From Streptomyces sp. CB01373 (GTDB lineage Bacteria > Actinomycetota > Actinomycetes > Streptomycetales > Streptomycetaceae): DNA of 64,000 nt. The notes under the pieces were generated by a model, which saw nothing but the letters and a program-made list of their open reading frames with translations, had not been told where the DNA came from and ran no database searches. Positions 17,144 to 24,885 of the stretch are shown one piece after another. Position 1 is the first letter of the stretch; the number at the start of each line of letters is the position of its first letter. A program made the translations under genes and the position numbers. The stretch covers positions 170,714 through 234,713 of the forward strand of contig NZ_NNBK01000015.1 in assembly GCF_002803075.1 (NCBI RefSeq). The letters run 5' to 3'.

Positions 17144-18025
17144 ATGCTCAGCGCAGAGGAATTGGTGAAGCGTTACGGCCCGCGCCGCGCGCTCGACGGC
17201 TTCGACCTGACGGTCGCGCCCGGCGAGATCGTCGGCCTGATCGGGCACAACGGGGCGGGCAAGACCACGTTCGTCGAGATCGTCACCGGTCTTGTGCGTC
17301 CCGACGCGGGCCGGGTCCGCATCGGCTCGTACGACGCGCTGCGGGCCGGCCGGGCCGCGCGACGGCTTCTCGGCGTGGCTCCGCAGGAGCCCGCCCTGTA
17401 CGGCGGCATGACCGTGCGGGAGAACCTGCGGCTGCTCGCCGGACTCGCGGGCCTGCGCGGACGAGGACGGGACGCCGAGATCGCCCGGGTCCTGGACGAG
17501 CTGCGGCTGGCCGCCGTCGCGGACCGGCCCGTGGGCGTCCTGTCCGGCGGTCAGCGCCGCCGCGTCCAGGCGGCCACCGCCATGGTCGGCTCTCCCCCGT
17601 TGCTGCTGCTGGACGAGCCGACCGCCGGGGCCGACCCGGAGACCCGCTCGGCCCTGCTGGCCGCCGTCAAGGCGCGCGCCGAAGCCGGTGCCGCCGTCGT
17701 CTACACCACTCACTACCTGCCGGAACTCGTCGATCTCGACGCCACGTTGGCGCTCGCCCGGGCGGGGCGTGTCATCGCGCGGGGCACCCAAAAAGAACTG
17801 ACCCGCCATCTGCCGGGCGAACTCCGGCTCACCTTCTGCGACCCGGCCGAACCCGAACTGCGTCTGCCGACCACGGACCCCGGTGCCGACCTGGCGGCCC
17901 TGCTCGCCTCCGGCCGCACCCCCGTCTCCGTCGACATACGGCGCCCCGGCCTGGACGACCTCTACCACTCGCTGGAAGCAGCGGCGACCGACGAGAGGAC
18001 GGAGCCCCGTGATGTCGCCGCGTGA
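17144..18025 (+). CDS. ABC transporter ATP-binding protein (DrrA/CcmA type)
   Basis: The 293-residue ATPase has Walker A GHNGAGKTT (about residues 34-42), Q-loop VAPQE, signature LSGGQRRRVQ, Walker B LLLLDEP and the switch His in TTHYLPE. The C-terminal extension fits the daunorubicin-resistance (DrrA) exporter class. GGAG lies six bases upstream of the ATG. It overlaps the permease gene by 14 bases and the pair is regulated by the divergent TetR protein. Confidence 0.92.
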   Translation: MLSAEELVKRYGPRRALDGFDLTVAPGEIVGLIGHNGAGKTTFVEIVTGLVRPDAGRVRIGSYDALRAGRAARRLLGVAPQEPALYGGMTVRENLRLLAGLAGLRGRGRDAEIARVLDELRLAAVADRPVGVLSGGQRRRVQAATAMVGSPPLLLLDEPTAGADPETRSALLAAVKARAEAGAAVVYTTHYLPELVDLDATLALARAGRVIARGTQKELTRHLPGELRLTFCDPAEPELRLPTTDPGADLAALLASGRTPVSVDIRRPGLDDLYHSLEAAATDERTEPRDVAA

Positions 18026-18773
18026 GTCCGCCACCCGCCTGAGCGTCCTGATACGCCACAACGCGCTGCTCATGCTGCGCGAACCCGGCCCGCTGCTGAG
18101 CCGGATGATCCTGCCGCTCGCCTTCATCACCCTGTTGCGCCCGCTCTACGTGGCCGCGCAAGGCCCGGCGGCCGGCACCGAGCAGGCGGTCGTCGGCACA
18201 CTGGTCACCTTCTCGCTGCTCGCGCTCAGCATCTCCGGCAGCGCGATCCTCGCCGAACGGATCGGCCGCACCTGGGACCGGCTCCGCGGTACGCCCCTGC
18301 GTCCCGCGGAGATGCTCATCGGCAAGGCGATCCCCGTCCTCGCCGCCCTGCTCGCGCAGCAACTCCTGATCATCGGCTTCGCCGCGTGCGTCTTCGGGCT
18401 GCGGCTGCCGCATCCGGTCCTGCTGCTGGGCGTCCTGCTGAGCTGGAGCTGCACCCTGCTCGGCCTCGGCGCACTGGTCGGTGTGCTGGTCCGCAGCATG
18501 GGCGAACTCTCGGCCGCCTACGACATCGGCGGCATGCTCCTCAGCAGCGTCGGCGGCGCGCTCGTCCCGCTCGACGTCCTCCCGGCCTGGGTCGCACGCG
18601 TGGCCCCGGCCTCCCCCGGCTACTGGGCCGCCCGGGGCCTGCGCGCCGCCCTCCACGGCGACGCGCACACCGTAGTGACGGCCTGCGTCACGCTCGCCGC
18701 CGTGGCGGTGCTCTGCGGCATCCTGGCCTCCGTCCGCCTGCAGGGCCGCGGCGGACGCCTGGTGACTCTCTAG
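18012..18773 (+). CDS. ABC-2 type transporter permease (DrrB-like)
   Basis: The 253-residue protein has six membrane helices and the ABC-2 pattern (REPGPLLSRMILPLAF; later GGALVPLDVLPAWVARVAP). It pairs with the preceding ATPase to export an unknown compound. The start is ATG 18012 or the adjacent GTG 18009, inside the ATPase gene, so translation is coupled. The TAG stop codon lies within the CTAG at the left end of a palindromic mini-element. Confidence 0.9.
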   Translation: MSPRESATRLSVLIRHNALLMLREPGPLLSRMILPLAFITLLRPLYVAAQGPAAGTEQAVVGTLVTFSLLALSISGSAILAERIGRTWDRLRGTPLRPAEMLIGKAIPVLAALLAQQLLIIGFAACVFGLRLPHPVLLLGVLLSWSCTLLGLGALVGVLVRSMGELSAAYDIGGMLLSSVGGALVPLDVLPAWVARVAPASPGYWAARGLRAALHGDAHTVVTACVTLAAVAVLCGILASVRLQGRGGRLVTL

Positions 18774-18950
18774 GGCGTGTTTCGAAAGTGCCGTCTGCCC
18801 CGCGACGCCTGGCACGCACGCTCGCTGCGTTGTCGGGATCGCCCACGTACACCCAGTACGAGGGCGACCCTCCGCCTTGCGATCGCACGCACCAGACGCC
18901 GCGGGGCCCGCCCTCCGGGCGAACGACGCCACCTTCGAAACACGCCCTAG
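18770..18950. mobile_element. Palindromic MITE-like element A (181 bp)
   Basis: The ends are perfect 17-bp inverted repeats (CTAGGGCGTGTTTCGAA and its complement). Inside, the two arms remain alignable: CCCCGCGACGCCTGG on the left matches CCCCGCGGCGTCTGG read inward from the right, and GTACACCCAGTAC is near the centre, so the element folds into a long imperfect hairpin. About 20 extra bases interrupt the right arm. It is flanked by CTAG on both sides and codes for no transposase. Its left CTAG supplies the permease TAG stop. Confidence 0.7.
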
Positions 18951-19085
18951 CGCCCCGGCCTCAGCCATGGGCGACGGGGGCGGCGGCGCGGTGCAGGACC
19001 GCGTGGATGACGGAACCCTTCAGCGGAGCCGTGGTGCGGCGGGTCGGCACGACGGGCCTCGTGGTGCGGGGCCCGTCGCAGTGTG

Positions 19086-19146
19086 GTGCCGTCGCGCTGT
19101 GCCGCCGTCGCGCTGTGCCGCCGTCGCGCTGTGCCGCCCTCGCGCC
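19086..19146. repeat. 16-bp tandem repeat
   Basis: The unit GTGCCGCCGTCGCGCT occurs about three and a half times in tandem, the first copy lacking three bases. It lies in the roughly 200-base gene-free stretch between element A and the small leftward gene ending at 19156. Nothing else is seen there. Confidence 0.75.
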
Positions 19147-19155
19147 GGGCGCGCT

Positions 19156-19389
19156 TCAGCGCAGCCGGCTGTGGTCGCGGACGATCGGCAGCCGCGCCCA
19201 CAGCCGGCCCAGCCCCCAGGTGGTGCCCGCGCCCGCCGCCGCCACGGCGATCAGGGCGACCGCGTAGATCACGCGGCCCCAGATCACGTTGCCCGGCTGG
19301 TCGACCCGGCGCGTGCCCGCGTAGTGGTGCACGGCGACCATCAGCGCGGCGATCGTCCCTTGCGTGCGGATGTGCGAGGTCACCGGCAT
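19156..19389 (-). CDS. Small membrane protein, unknown function
   Basis: The 77-residue protein has one clear membrane helix (VIYAVALIAVAAAGAGTTW, about residues 45-63) and a possible amphipathic N-terminal segment. ATG 19389 is preceded by GGAG at a good distance. I recognise no family. A Streptomyces-specific small envelope protein is likely. Confidence 0.5.
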   Translation of the reverse strand: MPVTSHIRTQGTIAALMVAVHHYAGTRRVDQPGNVIWGRVIYAVALIAVAAAGAGTTWGLGRLWARLPIVRDHSRLR

Positions 19390-19834
19390 GGGAGCGCTCC
19401 GTCGCCCACCGGGTCGCGGCCCGCACGGGAGAAGCGCGCCGCACGCATGGTCGCCGCGGTCATCAGCTCGCCTCCAGGACGGGTTCACCCGTCGGGCTGA
19501 ACACCCGATACCTACCCTTTCGCGAGGGTCGTAACGGCCGCGTGCGCCGCCGCCCGGAACGGGGCCCCGACAGGGGGTCGCGCCGCTGTTACGGAAGGCC
19601 TTCGGCCATTCGCGGGAGGAGAGGCGGCGAAACCGCCAGGTGGCCCGCGCACTCCCCCGATCGATGCTCCGTACAAGGGAGAGTTACGGATATATCCGCG
19701 TTTCGTAACACGAATCGGTTTGGCGATCTGCTGTCGTCGTGGAGGGCCACAGTGTGGCGTCTCGGCACCAAGCCGGGAATTCGGACCGCACGCCCGGCCA
19801 ACCAGGGCGGGTGTGCATGACCGTGAGGGGATTC
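19390..19834. promoter_or_regulatory. Gene-free region with two palindromes
   Basis: CGGATATATCCG (19687-19698) is a perfect 12-bp palindrome. Four bases later TTCGT-AAC-ACGAA (19702-19714) is a perfect 5-3-5 inverted repeat. Both lie about 125-150 bases upstream of the secreted-protein gene and may be operators. The rest of the interval shows only short GC hairpins. Confidence 0.4.
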
Positions 19835-20152
19835 ATGTCTGTTTCTCGTACGGCGCTCCGCCTGATCGCCACCTGTGTGGCTTCGGGCGCCCTCGTCGGC
19901 GCGGCCGCACTGCCGGCGCTGGCGGCCGGCGCGGACCACGACGGCGCGAGGAACCTCCCGCAGAGCCAGCGGGCGGACCTCTTCAGGATCGACCACGACC
20001 ACGACCGCGACGACCGGCACGGTCACTTCGGCGACCGCGACCGCGACCGTGACCGCGACCGGGCCTGGCACCACGGCTGGTACAACAACCGGCCCTGGTA
20101 CCGGCACCACGGCTGGTACGGCGACCGGCACCACTTCCCCGGCCGCCGCTGA
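19835..20152 (+). CDS. Small secreted His/Asp/Arg-rich protein
   Basis: The 105-residue protein has a signal peptide (SRTALRLIATCVASGALVGA, then AALPALAAG with an Ala-Leu-Ala cleavage site near residue 30). The mature part is a low-complexity chain: DHDHDRDDRHGHFGDRDRD followed by His/Trp/Tyr-rich HHGWY repeats. The charge pattern suggests metal or polyanion binding; no enzyme motif is present. ATG 19835 has GAGGGG just upstream; ATG 19817 is an in-frame alternative. Confidence 0.7.
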   Translation: MSVSRTALRLIATCVASGALVGAAALPALAAGADHDGARNLPQSQRADLFRIDHDHDRDDRHGHFGDRDRDRDRDRAWHHGWYNNRPWYRHHGWYGDRHHFPGRR

Positions 20153-20232
20153 CCCGCCCCTGAAGCAGTGCTGTGACGCGGAGGCGAACCGCATCCTCCG
20201 CCACCGCCGTCACAGCGGGTGTGGCCGTTGCA

Positions 20233-20274
20233 CCGAAGGGCCGAAGACCGTGCGCACGGTCTTCGGCCCTTCGG
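20233..20274. terminator. Perfect 42-bp palindromic terminator
   Basis: Two 21-base arms, beginning CCGAAGGGCCGAAGACCG, pair without a loop. It ends the secreted-protein gene. The following 285 bases up to the lipase gene hold a possible promoter (TTGCTG, 17 bases, TTAACG near 20370-20400) and no gene. Confidence 0.8.
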
Positions 20275-20560
20275 CCGTGTGCGGGGTCCTCCGGCAGACG
20301 TCGAGATGATGCTCTCGCCGCAGTCGTCCGGTTGCCGCTCGTAATCCGCGTGTGAGGTCGGCCACCTAACCATTGCTGACAGCGGAATCTTCGGCTTAAC
20401 GTCCCCGCAATCCGTTTGAGCGGACGGCCTGTACGGCCGGTCTCCGTTCGGCGGCGGCCTTCGGGCGCGGGCTCAGAGCGGAGCCTTCTCCGTGCGGCGA
20501 GGCGTGTTCCGCCGCGTGGTTCCGGCAGCGCGTGCCCCTGGCGGCGTGAGGAGTCGCCCC

Positions 20561-21376
20561 ATGATTCGCGTAAGCCCGCTCCCCGTCCGCACTCTGACCG
20601 GAGCCGTGTTCGGCGCCGCCGTCGAGGTGGCCGCGATCGTCGCGGCGCTGGCCCTGTACCCGTCCGGCTTCGGCGAGGGCCGGGAACGCCGCGGTCCCGG
20701 ATCCTGGCCGGTGGCGCCTTCGGACGGCGCCGTGGCCCTTCCGGCCCTCTCGACCGACAGCCCGATCCTCCTGGTGCACGGCCTGTGCAGCAACCGCGCG
20801 ATCTTCCACATCATGAGGCGCGGCCTGCGGCAGGCGGGCTTCCGCCGGGTCGCCGTGCTGAACTACAACTGGCTGAACAACGACGTCCGCGGTGCCGCGC
20901 GCCTGCTGGCGGATCAGGTGGAACGGGTCTGCGAGGACAGCGGGCACGAGCGCGTCCACGTGATAGGCCACAGTCTCGGCGGCGTGGTCGCCCGCTACTA
21001 CGCGCAGCGCATGGGCGGCGACGCCCGTGTGCACACACTGGTCACCCTGGGCGCCCCACACACCGGCACGCTGGCCGCGGCGCTGCCTCTGCCCGTGCGG
21101 GCGATCCGGCAACTGCGCCCGGGCAGCGACTTGCTCGCGGAACTCGCCGAGCCCGCTCCCGGCTGCGGGACCCGCTTCGTGGCGTTCCACAGCGACCTCG
21201 ACGAGCTGATCGTCCCCGCCGCCAACGCCCGGCTGGTCCACCCCGACCTTCGGATACGCAACGTCCCGGTGCGGGCCGTCGGCCATGTCTCGCTGCCGAT
21301 GCACGCCAGGGTGGTCGGTGAGGTCTGCCGCGTGCTCCACGACGCGCACGACGCCGAGCCCCTGGCCGCGGCCTGA
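20561..21376 (+). CDS. Membrane-anchored or secreted alpha/beta-hydrolase lipase
   Basis: The 271-residue protein has one N-terminal hydrophobic helix (about residues 12-35) without a clear cleavage site, then a class-2 lipase fold: oxyanion-hole HGLCSN, nucleophile elbow GHSLGG, catalytic Asp in HSDLDELI and His in VGHVSLP. Family members hydrolyse triacylglycerols and short esters outside the membrane. ATG 20561 has GAGGAG eight bases upstream. Confidence 0.88.
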   Translation: MIRVSPLPVRTLTGAVFGAAVEVAAIVAALALYPSGFGEGRERRGPGSWPVAPSDGAVALPALSTDSPILLVHGLCSNRAIFHIMRRGLRQAGFRRVAVLNYNWLNNDVRGAARLLADQVERVCEDSGHERVHVIGHSLGGVVARYYAQRMGGDARVHTLVTLGAPHTGTLAAALPLPVRAIRQLRPGSDLLAELAEPAPGCGTRFVAFHSDLDELIVPAANARLVHPDLRIRNVPVRAVGHVSLPMHARVVGEVCRVLHDAHDAEPLAAA

Positions 21377-21411
21377 GCCGCTCCGGCCCGCCTCCTGGCC
21401 GGTCCATCGGT

Positions 21412-21470
21412 TCCGGCACCCATTCCGTGCCGTCCGTGGGCGTCGGGTCCGCCCGTAAATGGGTGCCGGA
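21412..21470 (+). terminator. Long-loop hairpin after lipase; gene-free region to 21767
   Basis: TCCGGCACCCATT pairs with AATGGGTGCCGGA across a 33-base loop, starting 36 bases after the lipase stop. A competing pairing exists (CGGGTCC with GGACCCG). The remaining 300 bases before the DUF3040 gene show no gene and no clear promoter. Confidence 0.5.
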
Positions 21471-21767
21471 CCCGATGGCGGCACATCCCGGCCGCGGGTG
21501 AGGGTGTACGCAACCCCTTTCGACGGTCGTACCGGCGTGTGGCCGGCCGTTGCCGCGTGCTCGGGCCCCGGTGCGAACCCGCGGTGCCCCGGAGTCGGGG
21601 GAAGCCGCGAGTCCGTCGAGTCCAGTCGAGTCACGAGAGGAGCCCGGCACCGATGGCGGCAGTGCCACGGCGGCCTGCCCGGTCGCGGGGTGTGGGCTTC
21701 CCACCGTACGGCCCGTGCCGCCGTGCCGAGGCTCCCGCCCGCCGCCGCGTGCCGAGAGGAGCGCGTC

Positions 21768-22058
21768 ATGCCCGGAACCGATGACAAGCTGCTCGGCGAG
21801 ATCGCGGCTCGCGTGTACCGGGACGATCCCCGGTTCGCCCGCGCCCTCCGGGCCGGCCGTCCCTGCCCGCCACGCGAGTACCGGCGCACCCGGGCCTGGC
21901 TGCTGCTCACCTTCGCCCTGCTGGTGCTGGGCACCGGCATCACTCTGGCCCACGGACTGCTCATCGTCACCGGCATGGTCCTGGCCGGTATGGCGGGAGA
22001 ACTGTGCGACCCCCGGCGCGGTCCGCGCAGACAGCGGGTTCCCCCGCCCCGTTCCTGA
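21768..22058 (+). CDS. DUF3040 small membrane protein
   Basis: The 96-residue protein has a cytoplasmic N-terminus, two closely spaced membrane helices (about residues 43-60 and 64-80) and a basic tail. It resembles the actinobacterial DUF3040 family by layout (short acidic opening, DPRFARAL, then two helices). Function is unknown. AGAGGAG precedes the ATG. Confidence 0.65.
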   Translation: MPGTDDKLLGEIAARVYRDDPRFARALRAGRPCPPREYRRTRAWLLLTFALLVLGTGITLAHGLLIVTGMVLAGMAGELCDPRRGPRRQRVPPPRS

Positions 22059-22181
22059 CTGCGGCGGCCCGCCGCACCGTGGTGAGCGGCCGGGGGGCGG
22101 GTGACGGACCCATGGGGGTGCTCCATCAGTGCCACCCGGCCGTCCTCATTTCACCGCCGGCCGACCGTCCCGCTCACGACC

Positions 22182-22220
22182 GGGACCGGCCGACCGCCTC
22201 ACTCGTGATCGGCCGGTCCC
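22182..22220. terminator. Terminator between DUF3040 and antiporter genes
   Basis: GGGACCGGCCG and CGGCCGGTCCC are perfect 11-base arms with a 17-base loop, ending four bases from the stop of the leftward antiporter gene. Repeated CTCACGACCG units flank it. Confidence 0.6.
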
Positions 22221-22223
22221 GAC

Positions 22224-23483
22224 TCACGACCGGCCGACCGTGTCCTGATCGGCCACCTTCTCCTGCGGCCCGGCCCCCGGCGCCCAGGCCTCGGCCGGTG
22301 CGCCGCCGGCCGGGGCGGACTTGCCGAGCAGGCCCGTCAGGCGCCGGGCCACCGGTTCGGTGTAGCGGGCGGTGAGCGGGCCGATGATGACGAGGATCAG
22401 CACGTACGCCGTGGCCAGCGGGCCCAGGTCGGGTTCGATCCCGGCCGTGACCGCGAGCCCGGCGATGACGATGGAGAACTCGCCCCGGGCGACCAGCGTG
22501 CCGCCCGCGCGCCAGCGGCCCCTGACGGAGACACCGGCCCGCTTGGCGGCCCAGTAGCCGGTGGCGATCTTGGTCAGCGCGGTGACGACGGCCAGGGCGA
22601 GCGCGGGCAGCAGCACCGGCGGAATGGACTGCGGGTCGGTGTGCAGTCCGAAGAACACGAAGAACACCGCCGCGAACAGGTCGCGCAACGGGGCCAGGAG
22701 GTTGTGCGCGCCCTCCGCCACCTCGCCGGACAGGGCGATGCCGACCAGGAACGCGCCCACGGCGGCCGAGACCTGCAACTGCTGGGCGAGCCCCGCGACC
22801 AGCAGGGTCAGGCCCAGCACGACCAGCAGCAGCTTCTCGGGGTCGTCGCTGGAGACGAAGCGCGAGATGTGCCGGCCGAACCGCACCGCCACCAGCAGCA
22901 CCAGCGCGGCGACACCGAGGGCGATGGCCAGCGTGACGCTGCCCGCCGCCAGCCCGACACCGGCCAGCAGGGCGGTGATGATCGGCAGGTACACGGCCAT
23001 GGACAGGTCCTCGAGGACCAGGATGCTGAGGATCACCGGTGTCTCCCGGTTGCCCAGCCGGCCCAGATCACCCAGGACCTTGGCGATCACACCGGACGAG
23101 GAGATCCAGGTCACCCCGGCCAGGACGACGGCCGCGACCGGCCCCCAGCCCAGCAGCAGCGCCATGGCGGCGCCTGGCAGGGCGTTGAGCGTGGCGTCGA
23201 CGAGCCCGGCCGAGTACTGGGTCTTGAGGTTGGAGACCAGGTCACTGGCGGTGTACTCGAGCCCCAGCATGAGCAGCAGCAGGATGACGCCGATCTCGGC
23301 GCCGATGGCGACGAACTCCTCACTGGTGTCCAGCGGGAGCAGTCCGCCCTGGCCGAAGGCGAGTCCGGCGAGCAGGTACAGGGGGATGGGCGAGAACTGG
23401 AAGCGCCCGGCGAACCGGCCGAGCAGGCCCAGGCCGAGGATGATCGCACCGAACTCGATCAGAAAGACAGCGGACGAGTGCAC
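22224..23483 (-). CDS. CPA2-type cation/proton antiporter (KefB/KhtU-like)
   Basis: The 419-residue protein has about 12 membrane helices of the Na+/H+ exchanger (CPA2) fold, with conserved patterns LEYTASDLV, VLGDLG, VLEDLS and FFVFFGLHTDP. The C-terminal 40 residues are soluble. Together with the upstream TrkA-C protein it forms a two-gene potassium/proton antiporter of the KhtTU type. The start is GTG 23483, four bases after the stop of the regulatory subunit, so translation is coupled. Confidence 0.9.
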   Translation of the reverse strand: MHSSAVFLIEFGAIILGLGLLGRFAGRFQFSPIPLYLLAGLAFGQGGLLPLDTSEEFVAIGAEIGVILLLLMLGLEYTASDLVSNLKTQYSAGLVDATLNALPGAAMALLLGWGPVAAVVLAGVTWISSSGVIAKVLGDLGRLGNRETPVILSILVLEDLSMAVYLPIITALLAGVGLAAGSVTLAIALGVAALVLLVAVRFGRHISRFVSSDDPEKLLLVVLGLTLLVAGLAQQLQVSAAVGAFLVGIALSGEVAEGAHNLLAPLRDLFAAVFFVFFGLHTDPQSIPPVLLPALALAVVTALTKIATGYWAAKRAGVSVRGRWRAGGTLVARGEFSIVIAGLAVTAGIEPDLGPLATAYVLILVIIGPLTARYTEPVARRLTGLLGKSAPAGGAPAEAWAPGAGPQEKVADQDTVGRS

Positions 23484-23487
23484 GCGA

Positions 23488-23973
23488 TCACTCCCGTCCC
23501 AGTATCACCGCGGCGGCATCGGCGCCTTCGCGCGTGCCGATCACGATCAGGGTGTCCCCGCCCGCCAGCCGCAGGTCGGGCCCGGGGGACGGGATCGCCT
23601 CGGCCCTGCGCAGCACCGCCACGATCGACACGCCGGTCTCGGTACGCATCCGGGTCTCGCCCAGCACCCGCCCGTTCCAGTACGAGGTGGCCGACAGTTC
23701 GACGCGCTCCGCCACCAGTCCCAGTTCGGTCGTCGACAGCAGGTTGGGGCTGTGATGGGACGGCATGAGCGCGTCGATGACGGCCGCCGTCTCCCCGGCG
23801 GTCATCCGCACGGACAGCGCGCAGGCGTCGGGGTCGTCCTCGCGGTACGCGCTCAGGGTCCGTGTTCCGTCCCGGTGTGCGACCACGGACAGACGGCGCT
23901 GTTCTCGCGTGGTGAGGTCGTAGCGGACCCCTATTCCCGGCAACGGCGTACCACTCATGCGCGCAGCGCCCAC
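23488..23973 (-). CDS. Antiporter regulatory subunit with TrkA-C domain (KhtT-like)
   Basis: The 161-residue protein has an N-terminal domain opening LPGIGVRYDLTT and a C-terminal RCK/TrkA-C domain (about residues 85-160: TGVSIVAVLR, then GGDTLIVIGTREG). It is the cytoplasmic gating subunit of the adjacent antiporter, typically responding to nucleotide or pH. GTG 23973 is preferred because AGGGAG lies six bases upstream; ATG 23958 is possible. Confidence 0.88.
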   Translation of the reverse strand: MGAARMSGTPLPGIGVRYDLTTREQRRLSVVAHRDGTRTLSAYREDDPDACALSVRMTAGETAAVIDALMPSHHSPNLLSTTELGLVAERVELSATSYWNGRVLGETRMRTETGVSIVAVLRRAEAIPSPGPDLRLAGGDTLIVIGTREGADAAAVILGRE

Positions 23974-24123
23974 GTTGTTCTCCCTGGTCGTCCGACTTGG
24001 CTGTTTCTTTGCCAATCCTTAACGGCACCCTATCGACTGGAGCCGGTCGGATGGAATGCGGACAGTGTCGGCTGCGTCTCATTCCGGTGAACGGGAGAGG
24101 GAGTGCGCCGGGGCGGGGCCGGG

Positions 24124-24762
24124 TCATTCGGGCCAGTCGGAGTTCTTGACGACCTCGACGAAGTCGGTGCGCCGGAAGCCGGGGACGTAGTGGGCCAGTA
24201 CGTCGGCCTTGATGTTCCCGAAGGTCGTGCCGGGGCGTTCCTCGATGCCCTCGGTGAACGCGGCGAGGATCCCGTTCTTGAAATCCGGGCGCGGGTGCGC
24301 GGCGACGACCGCCGCGCGCTCCTCGTCGGTGACCGCGTGATAGCCGAAACCCAGGACGTCGAGTTCGACGCCGCGGGTCACCAGGGCGATCTCGGGTGCC
24401 ATGTGCAGCGGGATCTCCGGGGTGGTGTGCAGGGCGATGCTCGTCCAGACACGGTCGGCGGGCTCGCCGGCGATTCCGTGGGCGTGCAGGAAGCGGCGGG
24501 CCTCGTCGGCACCGTCGATCTCGAAGCGCTGGTCGGTGCGCCGCATGCGCTTCGTGAGCCCCAGGTCGTGGAACATCGCGCCCACGTAGAGCAGTTCGGG
24601 GTCGAAGCCGAGCCGCTGTTCGCGGCCGCGCAGCGACCCCCACAGGAAGACCCGCCGGGAATGGTGGAAGAGGAGCGGCGGGGCGAGGTCGCGGACCAGT
24701 TCGGTCGCCTCCCGCACCAGGGTGGTGTCCGGGATCTCCACTCCTGCGATCACTTCACTCAT
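24124..24762 (-). CDS. HD-domain hydrolase (cyanamide-hydratase-like)
   Basis: The 212-residue protein has metal ligands H...HD...D: LLFHHSRRV (His), GAMFHDLGL (HD) and a later SIALHTTPE. HD proteins are metal-dependent hydrolases, usually phosphohydrolases. This spacing and the TDQRFEIDGADEARRFL segment resemble the cyanamide-hydratase-like HD subfamily, which hydrates cyanamide to urea; that reading is tentative. It is divergent from a GlxA-type regulator 123 bases away, which may control it. Confidence 0.75.
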   Translation of the reverse strand: MSEVIAGVEIPDTTLVREATELVRDLAPPLLFHHSRRVFLWGSLRGREQRLGFDPELLYVGAMFHDLGLTKRMRRTDQRFEIDGADEARRFLHAHGIAGEPADRVWTSIALHTTPEIPLHMAPEIALVTRGVELDVLGFGYHAVTDEERAAVVAAHPRPDFKNGILAAFTEGIEERPGTTFGNIKADVLAHYVPGFRRTDFVEVVKNSDWPE

Positions 24763-24885
24763 TGTCCGTCCGCCTTCCTCGTCCGATCGGTGATCCGGCT
24801 CCGATGCCTCCGGATGTCTCCAGCGTTCACCGGACGACATAGGCTGGGCCATGTCCCTGCTGCCAGGAAAACCACGGATTCGGAC

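Noticed and set aside
18774..18950. Reading frame through element A as a small gene
   Set aside because: The sequence is explained by its inverted-repeat structure, and translations in all frames are low-information Arg/Pro-rich.
22141..22223. Repeated CTCACGACCG units considered as a CRISPR-like array
   Set aside because: Spacing is irregular and the copies form a terminator-type inverted repeat; no cas genes are nearby.
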